Shown in pieces: positions 61,797-64,000 of a stretch of 64,000 nt of DNA; the stretch's first letter is position 1; every line of letters begins with the position of its first letter. The DNA lies in the NCBI GenBank assembly GCA_019352875.1, contig JAAAFW010000015.1, positions 1,032,056 to 1,096,055 of the forward strand, written 5' to 3'. The notes below the pieces were generated by a model that searched no databases, was not told the DNA's origin, and saw only the letters and a program-made list of their open reading frames with translations. The translations under genes were made by a program, and so were the position numbers. Origin of the DNA: Pedobacter cryoconitis (GTDB lineage Bacteria; Bacteroidota; Bacteroidia; Sphingobacteriales; Sphingobacteriaceae).

Positions 61797-63884
61797 TTAT
61801 TGATGTGATAAAAGTTTAAATGTTTTACTATCTGCAGTTAACAGATCAGGTCCGTTATTAACAGGAATGAATTTTATATCTATAAGACCTGTTCTCCTTG
61901 GTGCTACCTGCGAATCAGAAAAATGGGTATGCATCACATAGCGGTAATTACCAGATTGGTCTTTAAACAGGTCCCCATGTCCGGTGCCGTTGGCGCCAAG
62001 TTTGCCTTTACTTATAATCGGGTTACCATTATATTTTTTCCAGGGGCCGGTAGGAGAGGTTGAAGTAGCATAGCCTACAGCATAATCCGTATTACGAAAA
62101 TCGTTGGCCGAATAAATCAAGTAATAATATTCACCTCTTTTAATTACTGTAGGGCCTTCAGCGACAGGCCAGTCTACGTGTTTTGTATTCTCCCATTGTT
62201 CGGTAGCGGAAATACATTCTTTAGTTGTGCTGCTGATGACGTCTTTCAGCTCAGAATCCATCTGTGAAACGAAGATCCTGTTACCATTTTGAAGCTTTAC
62301 ATGGTAGATGTAGGGCTTTCCATCTGTGTCAAAGAAAATATAGGGATCAATTTGTTTACCGACGCCGGATAAAGGTTTAAATGTATCCTGAACAAATGGT
62401 CCGAGCGGACTATTGCTTTTTGCAATTGCAATCTGTTCATCAGCAGTATAGGCCATATAATAACTATTCTTGTACTTAAATACCTGAGGTGCCCAGAAAC
62501 CTTTTGTTCCGAAAGAGCTTCCTTTGACTAAAGCATAACCATCCGTTTTTCCTACAGGGGCCGTCCAGGATTTCAGATCTGAAGATTGGTAAACAAGAAA
62601 GCCACGATCTCCACTGGTGCCATATAAATAATATACGCCTTTTTCATAAAATATAGTAGGGTCGGCCTCATATATTGCCTTCGCCTGCGTTTGCTGCTGC
62701 GGAGCTGGGCCTAATTTCCCCTTGATCATCCAAATTTCGGATTTACCTGCATAGGCGTTAGTACTGGTTACTGCGATAACCGTATTGTCGTCCAGAATAC
62801 ATAAACTGTTCCATAGGCAAGACTTATCTTCTGGAATAATGAAGGGCGTCGATTTGTGACTGAAGTTTTTCGCCGAACTATTGCCGACCAGAACTTTCAT
62901 ATCTGCAAATTCCATCTTGTTAATTCGTCCCTCAGTTCCCTGATAGGACAGGATGGTTTCACCAGTTTTAAGTTGTCTCAGGTAAGGTGCTCCTGCATAA
63001 ATCTCGCTGCCAATCTTCTCAGATAAAGCATAATCCCTGTTTTTATCATCGCTGCCAACCGTTTTTTTCCAGTTTTCTGCAATTGAATTTCTGATCGTAT
63101 ACGGTTTGAAATTACCACTTCCATTATCTTCTATAGCAAAAACAAGATCTTTGTTATTGTTTAGTAGCAGAGGAACTGGCATACCGTCTCTGCTACCTGG
63201 TCTGAAACTTACAATTTCTGGAGATTTAGTCCAGTTCAGACCATTGTCTGTGGACCTTAGCAAAGAGATGTTTTGTTCGGCAGACTGCAGGTAGTTTGCT
63301 TCATTAGCAAAAAACAACTGGATTTCTCCAGAAGGTAACTGCACTGCAGAGGGCTCCCAACAACCGTTTTCAAACTGATAACCGGCTTCATACAGCAAAC
63401 GCTCATCTTTCCAGGTGCTTCCACCATCTGTACTTCTTTTTGTCTGAATATTGAATTTCCTGGTCGGATCTGTCAGGTAAGGACGACCATTGTAGCAAAC
63501 CAGAAGCGTGTGGTCACTTAATTCCAGAATATCTGGAACAGCCCTGTTTGTGCCGTCAGATTTAGGTGCTATTGTAACAGGGGCCAACCAGGTTGTACCC
63601 CGGTCGGTACTTTTAACAGCAACAATGTTTCCATCTGTTTCATAGACAGATATCAATGATTTGTCGGAGAGCTGAATCATGCGTGCATAACCAGCAGATT
63701 TTGTTTCTGCTGAGGAGGCTGATACCCGTTTTAAGGTATTGTAATCCCATATAATACCATTTGCAGGTACCGTTTCGTCTTCTGCTTTTAAAAGATCTTT
63801 TCCGCAACCGGAAATACTAATGAGCAGTCCGAAAATGATCAGACTGCCTTTTTTAAGGAATAGATTGGCTATAGGTAACTTCAT
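61797..63884 (-). CDS. Lipoprotein fusing a sialidase-fold domain (possibly GH93) to GH43
   Basis: 695 residues with a lipobox SISGC (C27). Residues 40-390 form a six-bladed sialidase-fold domain with three Asp boxes (STDRGTTW, STDGGSTW, STDNGLNW) and GCWEPSAVQLPSGEIQLFF, a pattern seen in GH93 exo-arabinanases. Residues 400-695 are GH43: base D in EADPTIFY, pKa modulator D in QIDPYIF and acid E in VAEGPTVIK, with FWAPQVF. The two activities together would release arabinose or arabinobiose from arabinan. Its ATG overlaps the upstream stop in an ATGA, implying coupling to another GH gene. Confidence 0.85.
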   Translation of the reverse strand: MKLPIANLFLKKGSLIIFGLLISISGCGKDLLKAEDETVPANGIIWDYNTLKRVSASSAETKSAGYARMIQLSDKSLISVYETDGNIVAVKSTDRGTTWLAPVTIAPKSDGTNRAVPDILELSDHTLLVCYNGRPYLTDPTRKFNIQTKRSTDGGSTWKDERLLYEAGYQFENGCWEPSAVQLPSGEIQLFFANEANYLQSAEQNISLLRSTDNGLNWTKSPEIVSFRPGSRDGMPVPLLLNNNKDLVFAIEDNGSGNFKPYTIRNSIAENWKKTVGSDDKNRDYALSEKIGSEIYAGAPYLRQLKTGETILSYQGTEGRINKMEFADMKVLVGNSSAKNFSHKSTPFIIPEDKSCLWNSLCILDDNTVIAVTSTNAYAGKSEIWMIKGKLGPAPQQQTQAKAIYEADPTIFYEKGVYYLYGTSGDRGFLVYQSSDLKSWTAPVGKTDGYALVKGSSFGTKGFWAPQVFKYKNSYYMAYTADEQIAIAKSNSPLGPFVQDTFKPLSGVGKQIDPYIFFDTDGKPYIYHVKLQNGNRIFVSQMDSELKDVISSTTKECISATEQWENTKHVDWPVAEGPTVIKRGEYYYLIYSANDFRNTDYAVGYATSTSPTGPWKKYNGNPIISKGKLGANGTGHGDLFKDQSGNYRYVMHTHFSDSQVAPRRTGLIDIKFIPVNNGPDLLTADSKTFKLLSHQ

Positions 63885-64000
63885 TTTTCGGAAGGTTTAG
63901 TAAGCGGCACATTAATTTTAACAGGTTCTCCAAAATGAGGTGTTCCATCTGCGTTCCATGTGAATTCTTGCATTCTTGGGCTACGTTCATTACTGCATTT
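63881..64000 (-). CDS. C-terminal end of a glycoside hydrolase, probably GH43 (cut by window edge)
   Basis: The last 39 codons of a minus-strand gene that enters from the right edge. The readable tail, with SPRMQEFTWNADGTPHFGEPV near its end, resembles the C-terminus of GH43 arabinanases/xylosidases, where R-MQ-F-WN-DGTP-FG is typical. Its TGA overlaps the next ATG by one base pair step (ATGA). Because only the tail is present, the family call is tentative. Confidence 0.6.
   Translation of the reverse strand, partial: KCSNERSPRMQEFTWNADGTPHFGEPVKINVPLTKPSEK

Noticed and set aside
1..64000. CRISPR arrays, transposases, prophage or toxin-antitoxin pairs
   Set aside because: No regularly spaced repeats, no transposase or integrase motifs and no recognisable toxin pair were seen on either strand.

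Overview
The window looks like a stretch of chromosome from a member of the Bacteroidota, most likely family Sphingobacteriaceae and plausibly Pedobacter. This rests on gene content and style: SusC-like outer-membrane receptors with carboxypeptidase-regulatory-like N-domains, LytS/LytTR two-component genes, FtsX-type permeases without a partner ATPase, a tricorn-like S41 protease, an oleate hydratase numbered like the Elizabethkingia enzyme, and TAnnTTTG-type -7 promoter elements. The genus is an inference; no 16S gene is present. No phage, transposase, CRISPR array or clear defence island was seen.

Layout. 1-568: 5' part of an AraC regulator gene running off the left edge. 824-4475: tRNA-Pro, a small lipoprotein, an outer-membrane beta-barrel receptor and an Lrp/AsnC regulator. 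4476-6543: dnaA with an upstream AT-rich region holding DnaA boxes, so this may lie close to the replication origin. 6656-12890: a DUF4180 protein, a MarR-GNAT fusion divergent from a threonine-aldolase-like enzyme, a TetR/SDR pair and a large secreted beta-helix protein. 13075: a second, identical tRNA-Pro. 13476-19421: a compact histidine utilisation operon (MarR regulator, hutH, hutU, hutI, hutG, all overlapping or abutting) taking histidine to glutamate. 19515-23125: an MscS channel and 1-pyrroline-5-carboxylate dehydrogenase, which also yields glutamate.

23419-36736: an AraC regulator, an FtsX-like permease, two divergent phosphoesterases, a LytS/LytTR/S15-peptidase operon, an HxlR regulator, an aldo/keto reductase - PQQ sugar dehydrogenase - cytochrome c operon, and an mprF-acvB pair (aminoacyl-phosphatidylglycerol synthesis plus a probable hydrolase of the same lipid). 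39503-44257: a double-PAS sensor kinase followed by a tricorn-type protease. 44323-47617: a compact AAA ATPase and two GNAT acetyltransferases, divergent from a MocR/PdxR-type regulator. 47649-57955: acyltransferase, outer-membrane protein, oleate hydratase, siderophore-type TonB receptor, DUF6265 protein, AraC regulator, alpha/beta hydrolase and a small secreted protein.

58034-64000: a minus-strand carbohydrate locus: PmoA-like protein, Tat-exported Gfo/Idh/MocA oxidoreductase, GH5-like glycosidase, a lipoprotein fusing a sialidase-fold (possibly GH93) domain to GH43, and the last 39 codons of a further protein, probably GH43, cut by the right edge. Arabinan or arabinose-containing glycans are the likely target (inference).

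I found no convincing wholly new system. The best leads are the mprF-acvB operon in this phylum, the secreted beta-helix protein family with misleading names elsewhere, the MocR/GNAT/GNAT/AAA cluster with its repeated TCCAAT sites, and several clean inverted repeats in divergent promoters.
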